Below, piece after piece: positions 14,599 to 21,900 of a stretch of 31,286 nucleotides of DNA. Both the position numbers and the translations under genes were made by a program. The notes under the pieces were generated by a model. The model was not told the origin of the DNA, did not search any database, and worked only from the letters and a program-made list of their open reading frames with translations. Each line of letters begins with the position of its first letter. The first letter of the stretch is position 1. The DNA comes from Candidatus Daviesbacteria bacterium. GTDB taxonomy: Bacteria > Patescibacteria > Microgenomatia > Daviesbacterales > UBA10151. The stretch covers positions 1 to 31,286 of the forward strand of contig JAUSHE010000001.1 in assembly GCA_030648435.1 (NCBI GenBank), given 5' to 3'.

Positions 14599-15062
14599 TA
14601 GATAATAACCAAGGAAAAGTATTTATCTTGGATTATAAACGCTTCATTGCAGAGAGAAATAAAAACCTGCGCTCAGGAGAATACGCTATAGAAGCAAACT
14701 GGTACATGGATTCAGAACATCAAGAAGAAGTATGTGCACGGAAAAATCTACAAGAAACACGGCCTTATAATTGTTTAGGTATATTCGAGCAACCTGACGG
14801 ACATAAAAGATACTTTGTAGTCACTGCAACTTGGGCTAATCATCTGAATATACGTGAAAGATTAGGATACGAAAGAGACGTAGAGCACCGTAACCTCACT
14901 ATACGACATGTTGCAGCTATGGCTAATATCTTAGCCAATATGTATGGTGCAAAAAGATGGGCTATGGGAGGTTTAGAGTTTAATAGCGGTGATGTATGTT
15001 TTAAGAAGGAAAGGCAATTGTGCAGTTACTTTGCTGGCTACTTTCAAAACTCATCGGATTAA
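14562..15062 (+). CDS. Hypothetical protein, C-terminal part of the frameshifted gene
   Basis: This ORF is in the -1 frame relative to the preceding one and overlaps it by 37 nt. As a separate gene it would start at ATG 14562 (MAYSWVQHGGFLVDNN) and give 166 residues. No Shine-Dalgarno or promoter precedes that ATG, which argues for a single original gene. Visible segments are KVFILDYKRFIAERNKN, CLGIFEQPDGHKRYFVVTAT, a long helix RNLTIRHVAAMANILANMY and a C-terminus with two Cys. It is not recognised. Confidence 0.55.
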   Translation: MAYSWVQHGGFLVDNNQGKVFILDYKRFIAERNKNLRSGEYAIEANWYMDSEHQEEVCARKNLQETRPYNCLGIFEQPDGHKRYFVVTATWANHLNIRERLGYERDVEHRNLTIRHVAAMANILANMYGAKRWAMGGLEFNSGDVCFKKERQLCSYFAGYFQNSSD

Positions 15063-15083
15063 AGCCCAATTGATATAAGTGAG

Positions 15084-15527
15084 CTAGGCATACTGCTTCA
15101 TGAAGACGAATATACCTATAATTTCTATAACTGCCATCAGCAAATTTAGGCTGTCTACAGATGGACTGGTGTAGCCAAATGCCAACCAAAAAGTAATATT
15201 TAAAAATAATCCGCCTACTAAACCGGTAATTAAGATCCAGCGGGCCCATTTATTTGTATTATTCCTTAACAAAATCAATGACCCAAAAATAATGGCTGCC
15301 GCACTTAAAAATTCCCCCCAAAGAACTAAAGTCCCAAAAAACCGGGAATTGGGGATAGCAACATTATTTAAAAATTGTTTAAACCAGGGGTGAGGATTTT
15401 TATCAACTATTTTGCCTAGAGTCCCGTCCAATCCTGAAACAAAAGTACCTGATGTAAATTTACCGTAACTGCTTTTTGCCCAAAGCAAGCCTATGGATAA
15501 AAGTATTAGTAAAAATGGTTTCATCAT
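15084..15527 (-). CDS. DoxX/DoxD-like four-helix membrane protein
   Basis: The 147-residue membrane protein has about four hydrophobic segments: LLILLSIGLLWAKSSYGK near the N-terminus, GTLVLWGEFLSAAAIIFGSL, WILITGLVGGLFLNITFW and LLMAVIEIIGIFVF. The pattern G-L-L-W-A-K...GK and the Glu in the second helix fit the DoxX/TQO small subunit DoxD-like family, whose members are linked to quinone or redox chemistry; the role here is unknown. I start it at ATG 15527, which overlaps the upstream stop as ATGA like the other junctions of this operon; ATG 15536 is an alternative. It is the last gene of the atpC-glycosyltransferase operon. Confidence 0.75.
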   Translation of the reverse strand: MMKPFLLILLSIGLLWAKSSYGKFTSGTFVSGLDGTLGKIVDKNPHPWFKQFLNNVAIPNSRFFGTLVLWGEFLSAAAIIFGSLILLRNNTNKWARWILITGLVGGLFLNITFWLAFGYTSPSVDSLNLLMAVIEIIGIFVFMKQYA

Positions 15528-17293
15528 TTTGTCCATTTTGTTTGTGGTGTTTTAACTCTACCAAATTTCTGGCCCAAGCGCAAAACAAATGAGAGTAGCG
15601 TATAGTAAAATTTCCCATGATAGTGTTTTGAAGCTTCTATCAGATGTTCATTGGCTTTTTCCCTGCCAATCCTTTTAGTCGAACCCCCGTGAAAGTGTAA
15701 AAACTTGGCAGACGGCACAAAATAAACCGGAATATTAAATTGTTTTAACCTCCTGCAATATTCTATATCTTCAAAAAAAATAAAAGTCCCTTCATCCAAA
15801 AGCCCCACTTTACTTAATATCTTCTTAGGAATCATAAAACATGCCATCACTAAACCCTCTACTCGAATAACAGTACACCTGGAAGGCGGGCTTTGACTCC
15901 TTCCAGGTGGATTGCCGGGTTGAAACATAAAATATGAACCCGTTTTCTTTAAAAAATATTCTCTAAAAGCGCCGGTTATACTGGGAAGATGATATGCGCT
16001 GTCTTGCTCTGATCCGTCAGGAAAAATTAATTTACCCCCCAAGACCGCTTCTCCCTTAAACTCATCTTCTGTTTTAATTAGTTCAGAAATACTCTTTGGC
16101 AAAACTTCTATATCTGAATTAAGCATTAAATAATACTGGCCCAGGGAATATTTTATTGTCTTGTTGTAACCTTTGGAAAAACCCTCATTTTCGTTATTTG
16201 CCAAATATTTAACATTAAATTTAGAAATCCACTCTTTGCAGGGATCAAGAGAGCCATTATCCAAAACAATTATTTCAATGTCAGGAGAATTGGGAATACT
16301 TTCCAAAAGTTTCCTGGTTAAATCCGCTGTATTGTAATTGACTATCCCTATTGAAAGCTTAATCGGATATTCTATCCCACCCTCCAGGTGGAATAGCTTG
16401 GCACCTCCTCTTATTCCAAGATAAAAATCCAACACACCTCTTCTTTGAGCCGGACGGCCGAAGATAAACAGTTTCAATGCTTCTCTTAAAAGAGCAACCC
16501 TGGTGCGGAATTTGCCATACTTCATTCCAAAAAATAACCTGTTTCTGGTATGATAATAATCAGTTATTTTTGAGCCAATCCCCGTGCTCCTTGAGACCTT
16601 ATGATAAATAGAAACACTGCCATCATAATAAATCCTAAATCCGGCATCCAGGGCCCGCTTTGCCAGATCACTGTCTTCAAAATAAAGAAAAAACCTCTCA
16701 TCAAATCCACCTGTTTTCTCAAACACTTCTTTTCTGATTAAAACACAGGCTCCTGAAAAAATCTCTGTTTCTTCCACCCAATCATATTGGCCAATATCAA
16801 TTTCATCTATGCCGCGATGAACTGACTGGATATTATCCCAATCAAATTTCCCTCCCGCATACCAGATCACTTTTCCCAAATCCTCTTTTTTATAATCCTT
16901 ACGGAATTCAAAACCCGGAGCAAAATAAATCTTAGGGGAAACAAAACCTTTTTTCGGATCAGACTGAATAGTTCTTAAAAGTTCAGCAAGTAAATTATCA
17001 TCTTTAATTACACAATCATTATTTATGAGTAAAAAGTAATCGGCGCCCCAGATTTTGGCATAATCTATCCCTTTGTTGAAACCTCCGGAAAATCCTGAAT
17101 TGTTTCCGGTTTGCAAAATATCAACCTCAGGAAATGCCTGATGTATAACAGAGACACTTCCGTCCACTGACCCATTGTCTACAACAATAGTTCGTAGTTC
17201 ATAGTTCATAGTTCGTAGCGAAGACAAAGACTCAAGGAGCTCAAGCGTATCTTTTTTTCCGTTATAATTTAGCGTAATTATTGCAATTTTCAT
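15524..17293 (-). CDS. Fused double GT2 glycosyltransferase
   Basis: The 589-residue protein contains two complete family 2 glycosyltransferase domains. Domain 1 (about 1-298) shows IAIITLNYNGKKDTLELLES, VVDNGSVDGS, SGFSGGFNKG, LLINNDCVI and GGFDERFFLYFEDSDLAKRA. Domain 2 (about 308-570) repeats the plan with LSIGIVNYNTADLTRKLLES, VLDNGSLDP, YLMLNSDIEV, and LLDEGTFIFFEDIEYCRRL. Both resemble rhamnosyltransferase (WbbL-like) enzymes that build cell-surface polysaccharide from nucleotide sugars on the cytoplasmic side. A heptamer array encodes residues about 26-35, a family B-like palindrome lies exactly at the domain junction (about 301-305), and a full family B palindrome encodes about 461-472. 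Neighbouring genes overlap by 4 nt. Confidence 0.9.
   Translation of the reverse strand: MKIAIITLNYNGKKDTLELLESLSSLRTMNYELRTIVVDNGSVDGSVSVIHQAFPEVDILQTGNNSGFSGGFNKGIDYAKIWGADYFLLINNDCVIKDDNLLAELLRTIQSDPKKGFVSPKIYFAPGFEFRKDYKKEDLGKVIWYAGGKFDWDNIQSVHRGIDEIDIGQYDWVEETEIFSGACVLIRKEVFEKTGGFDERFFLYFEDSDLAKRALDAGFRIYYDGSVSIYHKVSRSTGIGSKITDYYHTRNRLFFGMKYGKFRTRVALLREALKLFIFGRPAQRRGVLDFYLGIRGGAKLFHLEGGIEYPIKLSIGIVNYNTADLTRKLLESIPNSPDIEIIVLDNGSLDPCKEWISKFNVKYLANNENEGFSKGYNKTIKYSLGQYYLMLNSDIEVLPKSISELIKTEDEFKGEAVLGGKLIFPDGSEQDSAYHLPSITGAFREYFLKKTGSYFMFQPGNPPGRSQSPPSRCTVIRVEGLVMACFMIPKKILSKVGLLDEGTFIFFEDIEYCRRLKQFNIPVYFVPSAKFLHFHGGSTKRIGREKANEHLIEASKHYHGKFYYTLLSFVLRLGQKFGRVKTPQTKWTK
15876..15909 (-). repeat. 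Palindrome family B, copy in fused glycosyltransferase
   Basis: Perfect 11-bp arms CACCTGGAAGG (15876-15886) and CCTTCCAGGTG (15899-15909) with a 12-nt loop. On the coding strand it encodes PPGRSQSPPSRC, a proline- and serine-rich insertion ahead of the conserved VEGLVMACFMI segment of domain 2. Confidence 0.85.
16377..16391 (-). repeat. Family B-like palindrome at the glycosyltransferase fusion junction
   Basis: Coding-strand CCACC-TGGAG-GGTGG, identical to the pheT sequence at 9268-9282. The stem can extend to 9 bp with one T-G pair. It encodes HLEGG between the end of domain 1 (LGIRGGAKLF) and the start of domain 2 (IEYPIKLSIGIVNYN). Confidence 0.65.
17189..17216 (-). repeat. In-frame heptamer array 5 in fused glycosyltransferase
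   Basis: Four 7-bp units on the plus strand: AGTTCGT, AGTTCAT, AGTTCAT, AGTTCGT. It encodes LRTMNYELRT between the first helix and the VVDNGS strand of domain 1. Confidence 0.85.
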
Positions 17294-18177
17294 ACTACTT
17301 TCATACCTTCCATATATACTCCGGCTCTTTTAGCCTTTCCTAAAACCGAAAAAGCTATCACCCTAAACATTAAGCCAATAATCAAAAATAATTTCATGGG
17401 CAAATATACACCCCGGTAATGTTTTAAAAGATAATACCTTATACCTTTTAGCTCATTTAAAAAACTGTCACTTAAATCAAAATTAGTGGATGCTCCGTGT
17501 AAGTGAACTACTTCAACCTGCGGCACATACCAGATTCTATAACCTCTATTTTTAATTCTCCTGCACCATTCAACTTCTTCCATATGCATAAATATTTTCT
17601 CGTCAAATCCGCCGGTCCGCTCAAAAACTTCTCGTTTTAACATAAAAAAAGCTCCCATAATCCAACCAACAGGGTGGGCTTTTGAAAAGTAGGATTTATT
17701 TTTGGGATGAAACCCCCTAAAGCCGAAAATCCAGGAAATTATATTCAAAGGATTTGGTAAATTACCTGCGCTAAGTTGCAGGCTGCCACTGGCATAATTT
17801 AATCTGGCTCCCAGCACATCACAATTTAAATTAACCCTAAAATAGGCAATGGCTTTGTATAAACTTTCCTCCTCTAAATAAACATCGGAGTTTAACAAAA
17901 GAATAAATGGAGTTTTAGCCTGCTTCATAACAATATTATTGCCTTTGGAAAAACCGGTATTCTCTTTTGAAGCAATTAGTTTAACCCAGGGAAAATCAGA
18001 TTTAATCATTTGGGCCGAACCATCAGAGGATCCATTGTCTAAAACAATGACTTTAATTTTGTTCTTAAACCTAGACTGACAGCAGACAACTGACAACTGA
18101 AGTTTACTCAAACAACGGGCTGTAATTTCTCTGGTATTAAAACTTAAAATAATTACTGTTAAATCTAAGTTACTCAT
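17290..18177 (-). CDS. GT2 family glycosyltransferase
   Basis: The 295-residue protein has the GT2 nucleotide-sugar fold: DLTVIILSFNTREITARCLS, VIVLDNGSSDGS, NTGFSKGNN, LLLNSDVYL (the DxD-like motif as NSD), WIMGAFFMLKREVFERTGGF and EKIFMHMEEVEWCRRI. It is a likely rhamnosyltransferase-type enzyme for surface polysaccharide. The C-terminal hydrophobic region (LFLIIGLMFRVIAF) may attach it to the membrane. It overlaps both neighbours by 4 nt (ATGA), so the three glycosyltransferases are translationally coupled. A degenerate heptamer array encodes residues about 26-34, the same loop position as in the fused glycosyltransferase gene. Confidence 0.9.
   Translation of the reverse strand: MSNLDLTVIILSFNTREITARCLSKLQLSVVCCQSRFKNKIKVIVLDNGSSDGSAQMIKSDFPWVKLIASKENTGFSKGNNIVMKQAKTPFILLLNSDVYLEEESLYKAIAYFRVNLNCDVLGARLNYASGSLQLSAGNLPNPLNIISWIFGFRGFHPKNKSYFSKAHPVGWIMGAFFMLKREVFERTGGFDEKIFMHMEEVEWCRRIKNRGYRIWYVPQVEVVHLHGASTNFDLSDSFLNELKGIRYYLLKHYRGVYLPMKLFLIIGLMFRVIAFSVLGKAKRAGVYMEGMKVV
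18075..18100 (-). repeat. In-frame degenerate heptamer array 6 in GT2 gene
   Basis: Plus-strand units ACTGACA, GCAGACA, ACTGACA, ACTGA: about 3.7 copies of a 7-bp unit with one degenerate copy. It encodes QLSVVCCQS just before the KIKVIVLDNGS strand. Confidence 0.65.
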
Positions 18178-19049
18178 GCTTTAAGTTTTCTATAATGCTC
18201 CAGAACTTTGATCCCCAGCAATACGAAATCACGGAGTAAAGGAGGGTATTTTTTGTAATAATGTTTTTTGTAGAAAATTCTCATGGCGGAAATTCCATGT
18301 GTAATAGTTTCCGGCTTAGCTTTTTCAGCAGACGAACCTTTATAGTGAATTATTTTCACCTCCGGATAATAGAAAATTTTCCAACCTTTTTCCTTTAAAG
18401 AAAAACAAAACTCTATATCTTCACCATTCCAGAAATAATCGCTGTTCCACCAGTTAATTTGATCTCCGGCAATTTTGCGGACCATTAAAAAAGCGCCGCT
18501 GATACAGTCAATTTCATGTGGTTTATTTATATCAAGATATGTTGCGGTGTAGCCAGCGAATAAGGATGAGCTCGGGAATAATTTCGCAAGACCGGTAAAA
18601 TACATCAAAGAGTTCCAGGGAGTAGGGAAGCCGCGGTGGCAGGAATAATCCAACCTTCCGTCTGGTAATTCTACTTTGCAGGTAATAGCACCTAAGTCAG
18701 GATTAGACAGCAAGACTTCCAAAGTTTTTTGAATGGCATTTCCAACGATGATAGTATCCGGATTCAAAAACAGAACGATGGACGCCTTCGCTAATTGCAC
18801 TCCTGCATTATTTCCTCCGGCAAATCCTAAATTCTCTTTATTTATCACTAACTCCAGCTTCCCACTCGTCAAGTGGGAACGTAAAGCTTCTGTTGATCCA
18901 TCTGTGGATGCATTATCAACAACTATAATTTGCCATTTATCTGCATTAGTTTTGTTTTTGAAAATAGATTCAAGACAATTTAACAACAGCTCTTTAACAT
19001 TATAGTTAAGAATTATTATGGAAAGTTCCGGATTTTCAGTGTTAGCCAT
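18174..19049 (-). CDS. GT2 family glycosyltransferase
   Basis: The 291-residue protein carries GT2 motifs: LSIIILNYNVKELLLNCLES, IIVVDNASTDGS, NLGFAGGNNAG, VLFLNPDTII, ISGAFLMVRK, and DYFWNGEDIEFCFSLKEKG. It is related to the other two glycosyltransferases of the operon and probably acts in the same surface-glycan pathway. Its ATG lies 1 nt after the atpC stop, so it is co-transcribed with atpC. A family A palindrome is inserted in frame (SHLTSGK, residues about 57-63) between STEAL and LELVINKEN, where GT2 enzymes have a variable loop. Confidence 0.9.
   Translation of the reverse strand: MANTENPELSIIILNYNVKELLLNCLESIFKNKTNADKWQIIVVDNASTDGSTEALRSHLTSGKLELVINKENLGFAGGNNAGVQLAKASIVLFLNPDTIIVGNAIQKTLEVLLSNPDLGAITCKVELPDGRLDYSCHRGFPTPWNSLMYFTGLAKLFPSSSLFAGYTATYLDINKPHEIDCISGAFLMVRKIAGDQINWWNSDYFWNGEDIEFCFSLKEKGWKIFYYPEVKIIHYKGSSAEKAKPETITHGISAMRIFYKKHYYKKYPPLLRDFVLLGIKVLEHYRKLKA
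18859..18879 (-). repeat. Palindrome family A, copy 2 (in frame in GT2 gene)
   Basis: Arms TTCCCACT (18859-18866) and AGTGGGAA (18872-18879), loop CGTCA on the plus strand, so TGACG on the coding strand. Flanks on the coding strand (TTTACG before, GCTGGAG after) match the murT copy. Encodes RSHLTSGKLE. Confidence 0.9.
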
Positions 19050-19050
19050 T

Positions 19051-19461
19051 TTATCTTACTCTGTGGCGGCGTTTGACCCTAAGCTGTGCCAGGGATTTTT
19101 CCAGCGCTGCAAAAGTCTCTGCATATTCTTCATCTGAGAGAGTTTGGGTTAAGGCCGCTTCAGCCCGTTTTTTAGCATCTTCCACAGCTCTTTCGTCTAT
19201 ATCGCCGGCATAAGTTGCCAGGTCTGTCATTACAGTCAGGATGTTATCTGTAATCTGCAGGAATCCGTCTCCAATAGCCATAGTTTCTGCTTTTCCGTCT
19301 TTTTTAATAACCAGTTCACCCGGTTCCAGTTTAGCCATTAAATTGGCATGATGGGGAAGTATGCCAATCTCTCCCTGTTCTGTTGAAACATTAACCTGTG
19401 AAACTTCTTCATCAAATATTAACTTTTCAGGGGTAACAATTTTTAAATGCAACTCTGCCAT
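19051..19461 (-). CDS. atpC: ATP synthase epsilon subunit, displaced from the atp operon
   Basis: The 136-residue protein has the epsilon beta-sandwich: LHLKIVTPEKLIFDEEVSQV, STEQGEIGILPHHANLMAKL, GDGFLQITDNILTVMTDLA, then the helical C-terminus (DERAVEDAKKRAEAALTQ). It is part of the central stalk of F1. Usually atpC directly follows atpD; here it is about 1.06 kb further on, beyond a dCTP-deaminase-like gene and an opposite-strand gene, and it heads the glycosyltransferase operon. Its own -10 TATAAT (plus coordinates 19469-19474) ends 7 nt before ATG. Confidence 0.93.
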   Translation of the reverse strand: MAELHLKIVTPEKLIFDEEVSQVNVSTEQGEIGILPHHANLMAKLEPGELVIKKDGKAETMAIGDGFLQITDNILTVMTDLATYAGDIDERAVEDAKKRAEAALTQTLSDEEYAETFAALEKSLAQLRVKRRHRVR

Positions 19462-19468
19462 AAAATAT

Positions 19469-19476
19469 ATTATACT
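19469..19476. promoter_or_regulatory. Overlapping divergent -10 boxes for atpC and the carbonic-anhydrase-like gene
   Basis: Minus-strand TATAAT (19469-19474) serves atpC and plus-strand TATACT (19471-19476) serves the gene at 19485. They share four base pairs, and only 23 bp separate the two start codons, so both transcripts would be leaderless and could not be initiated at the same moment. Confidence 0.6.
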
Positions 19477-19484
19477 ATAACTTT

Positions 19485-19850
19485 ATGAATGACCACACTT
19501 GTGAAGCAGTTATAGTTACCTGTATTGATTTCAGATTCCAGGAATATATAAATAATTGGATAAAAGAAAATTTTCCTCCTGGAACTTTTGACAGAGTGGC
19601 CATTGCCGGAGGAGTGTTTGATTTTGATTATATTTTAAAACAAGTGGAAATTTCCCGTCGTTTGCACCACATTAAAAAAGTTATCTTAATAAATCACGAA
19701 GACTGCGGGGCATACGGGGAAGCGGGCACACCGGAAAAGCATGCGGAAGATTTAAAAAATGCCGCTTCAAAAATCAAAACCCAATATCCCGATTTAGAAG
19801 TAGCAACATACTATTTACACTCTGACGGCACCTTTAAAAATATCCCCTGA
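19485..19850 (+). CDS. Small beta-carbonic-anhydrase-like protein
   Basis: The 121-residue protein has the metal-site signature of beta-class carbonic anhydrases: CIDFRF (Cys and the Asp-Arg dyad) near residue 13 and NHEDCGAYG (His and Cys ligands) near 70. The region between has AIAGGVFDFDYILKQVEISR. It is much shorter than typical enzymes (about 200 residues or more), lacking N-terminal helices and much of the C-terminus, so CO2 hydration is possible but not assured; it may be a divergent zinc protein. It stands alone on the plus strand within the rearranged atp region, with a leaderless promoter shared back-to-back with atpC. Confidence 0.75.
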   Translation: MNDHTCEAVIVTCIDFRFQEYINNWIKENFPPGTFDRVAIAGGVFDFDYILKQVEISRRLHHIKKVILINHEDCGAYGEAGTPEKHAEDLKNAASKIKTQYPDLEVATYYLHSDGTFKNIP

Positions 19851-19863
19851 TCCCCAAAACCTC

Positions 19864-19888
19864 CGATTACACCCCAAGGGTGTAATCG
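19864..19888. terminator. Perfect 11-bp hairpin between convergent genes
   Basis: CGATTACACCC (19864-19874), loop CAA, GGGTGTAATCG (19878-19888). It lies 14 nt after the carbonic-anhydrase-like stop and upstream, on the minus strand, of nothing but that gene's end. There is no long T-run on the plus strand; a TTTT follows loosely on the minus strand. It is probably a bidirectional end-of-transcript structure. A second weak stem ACCTAA/TTAGGT (19959-19973) abuts the dcd-like stop. Confidence 0.5.
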
Positions 19889-19974
19889 TAAGTCAAAAGC
19901 GCAAACTCCAAAAATTTGACTTTTAAAGATTAAGCGCAACGGTGATTATATTCTCCCGACCTAATTCTTAGGTT

Positions 19975-20520
19975 CTATTTAACTTCCTTTTTAAGGATAG
20001 GTTTAAGGTTATTTCCTGATGAATACTTGCCTATGGTGTCATAACTGAAAGAAGCCTTGGGATCCAAAAGAAAAAAACAGGCCCTGGCAAATCTCATTCC
20101 GGGGTAAAGCAAAAAAGTGTTCGGGCCGGAATTTTTTATTTCTAAAGCCATCTTCATCGGAGCCTGGCCCGTATCTATTAAAATGGCAGTTTGGGTAATG
20201 GAAATGCCCAGCCTGGCAAAAGTGCTTCTTCCGTCTAAAATCATGCCTATTCTTTCAGAAATCCCAATCTGTTCAAAGGTTTGCCCTATGACAAACATAT
20301 TTGGTTTAAAGGGAAAAGGAGACTCATCGCTTAATTTAACTTCCCGGTATTTTGGCAGAATGTTTTTTTTAACATCCACCACGGTTTTACTGTCCGGTAT
20401 TAAAATTGTTTCCCCAAGGTGCAAAGTAACTGCCGCGGCCCTTAACATCTCCTTGCTCCAGGGGTCAATGATAATATCCCTGCTTTTTAGAAACTTTTTG
20501 ATAGATACATCTGAAAGCAT
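19975..20520 (-). CDS. dcd: dCTP deaminase/dUTPase family protein
   Basis: The 181-residue protein belongs to the trimeric Dcd/dUTPase fold. It starts MLSDVSIKKFL and has GRSTFARLGISITQTA (the conserved Arg-Ser-x-x-Arg active-site stretch), IDTGQAPMKMALEIKNSGP (with the Glu expected to be catalytic in Dcd) and LYPGMRFARACFFLLD. Dcd makes dUTP from dCTP for dTMP synthesis; a bifunctional dCTP deaminase/dUTPase cannot be excluded from sequence. It follows atpD by 5 nt and so is likely co-transcribed with the atp genes, an unusual partner in the position normally held by atpC. Confidence 0.85.
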   Translation of the reverse strand: MLSDVSIKKFLKSRDIIIDPWSKEMLRAAAVTLHLGETILIPDSKTVVDVKKNILPKYREVKLSDESPFPFKPNMFVIGQTFEQIGISERIGMILDGRSTFARLGISITQTAILIDTGQAPMKMALEIKNSGPNTFLLYPGMRFARACFFLLDPKASFSYDTIGKYSSGNNLKPILKKEVK

Positions 20521-20525
20521 AATTA

Positions 20526-21896
20526 TTATTTCACTTCTTCAATTGTCCCAACCATGTAGAAGACTTGTTCCGGTTTGCTGTCATGTTTACCGTCTAAAAT
20601 CTCCTTAAACCCTTTGATTGTATCTTTGATGGAAACATATTTACCCTTTCTTCCTGTGAAAGCTTCACCGACATAAAACGGCTGGGTTAAAAATCTTTGG
20701 ATCTTTCTGGCCCTGGCCACTGTCTGCTTATCCTCATCGGAGAGCTCCTCAATTCCCAAGATAGCAATAATATCCTGCAGATCCTTATATCTTTGCAAAA
20801 CTTTTTGCACTTCTGCTGCCACTTCGTAGTGCTCCGCTCCGACAACATCCGGAGCCAAGGCTCTTGAATTGGATAAAAGAGGATCAACCGCCGGGTATAA
20901 ACCCTGTTCGGTCAAAGCCCGCTCCAGGGCAATTGTAGAATCAAGGTGGGCAAAAGTGGTAGCCGGAGCCGGATCCGTATAATCATCTGCCGGCACATAA
21001 ACCGCCTGAACTGAAGTAATCGAGCCTTTTTTGGTGGAAGTAATCCGCTCCTGCAAAGCTCCCATTTCCGTAGCCAGAGTCGGCTGGTAACCTACGGCTG
21101 ACGGAATCCGCCCTAAAAGGGCTGATACCTCAGAGCCTGCCTGCGAAAATCTGAAGATATTATCAATAAAAAGCAGCACATCTTTATTTTCCTCATCACG
21201 GAAATACTCGGCCATAGTCAAAGCTGAAAGAGCCACTCTCTGACGGGCTCCGGGTGGCTCGTTCATTTGTCCGAATACCATGGCTGTTTTATCTATAACT
21301 CCGGATGAAATCATCTCGTGATACAGATCATTTCCTTCTCTGGTTCTTTCACCAACTCCGGCAAATACGGAATATCCGCCGTGCTCGGCTGCAATATTCC
21401 TGATTAACTCCTGAATTAAAACAGTTTTTCCAACTCCGGCTCCGCCAAACAAACCTACTTTTCCTCCCTTAACAAAAGGCGCCAGCAGATCAATCACTTT
21501 GATGCCTGTTTCAAAAACCTCCGATTCTGTGGACTGTTCTGAAAATGAGGGAGAAGATCTATGAATCGGCAAAGTTTTTTTAAGGCTAACATCACCTTTT
21601 TTATCAATCGGTTCGCCCAAAACATTAAACAGTCTGCCTAAAACTTCCTTACCAACAGGAACGGAAATAGGGGCACCTGTATCCAGCACTTCCGTTCCTC
21701 TTTTTAACCCGTCAGTGGTACCCATAGCAACTGCGCGGATAATACCTTCACCAAGATGCTGCTGCACCTCAAGAACCAGTTTTTCTTCGCCTTGTTCAAT
21801 TTCCAGAGCATTGTAAATAGTCGGCACCTTAGCCGAATCAAATTCAACATCTACTACTGCCCCGATAATTTGTACTACTTTTCCTTTATTATTCAT
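20526..21896 (-). CDS. atpD: ATP synthase beta subunit
   Basis: The 456-residue catalytic subunit of F1 shows the P-loop GGAGVGKTVLIQELI (about 152-166), GERTREGNDLYHEM, the Walker B region VLLFIDNIFRFSQAGSEVSA, LLGRIPSAVGYQPTLATEMG and the C-terminal DELSEED-like motif as EELSDEDK. Length and motifs are normal, so it should be catalytically active. It lies in the atpB-E-F-H-A-G-D series and is followed by the dcd-like gene in place of atpC. Confidence 0.98.
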   Translation of the reverse strand: MNNKGKVVQIIGAVVDVEFDSAKVPTIYNALEIEQGEEKLVLEVQQHLGEGIIRAVAMGTTDGLKRGTEVLDTGAPISVPVGKEVLGRLFNVLGEPIDKKGDVSLKKTLPIHRSSPSFSEQSTESEVFETGIKVIDLLAPFVKGGKVGLFGGAGVGKTVLIQELIRNIAAEHGGYSVFAGVGERTREGNDLYHEMISSGVIDKTAMVFGQMNEPPGARQRVALSALTMAEYFRDEENKDVLLFIDNIFRFSQAGSEVSALLGRIPSAVGYQPTLATEMGALQERITSTKKGSITSVQAVYVPADDYTDPAPATTFAHLDSTIALERALTEQGLYPAVDPLLSNSRALAPDVVGAEHYEVAAEVQKVLQRYKDLQDIIAILGIEELSDEDKQTVARARKIQRFLTQPFYVGEAFTGRKGKYVSIKDTIKGFKEILDGKHDSKPEQVFYMVGTIEEVK

Positions 21897-21900
21897 AAAA

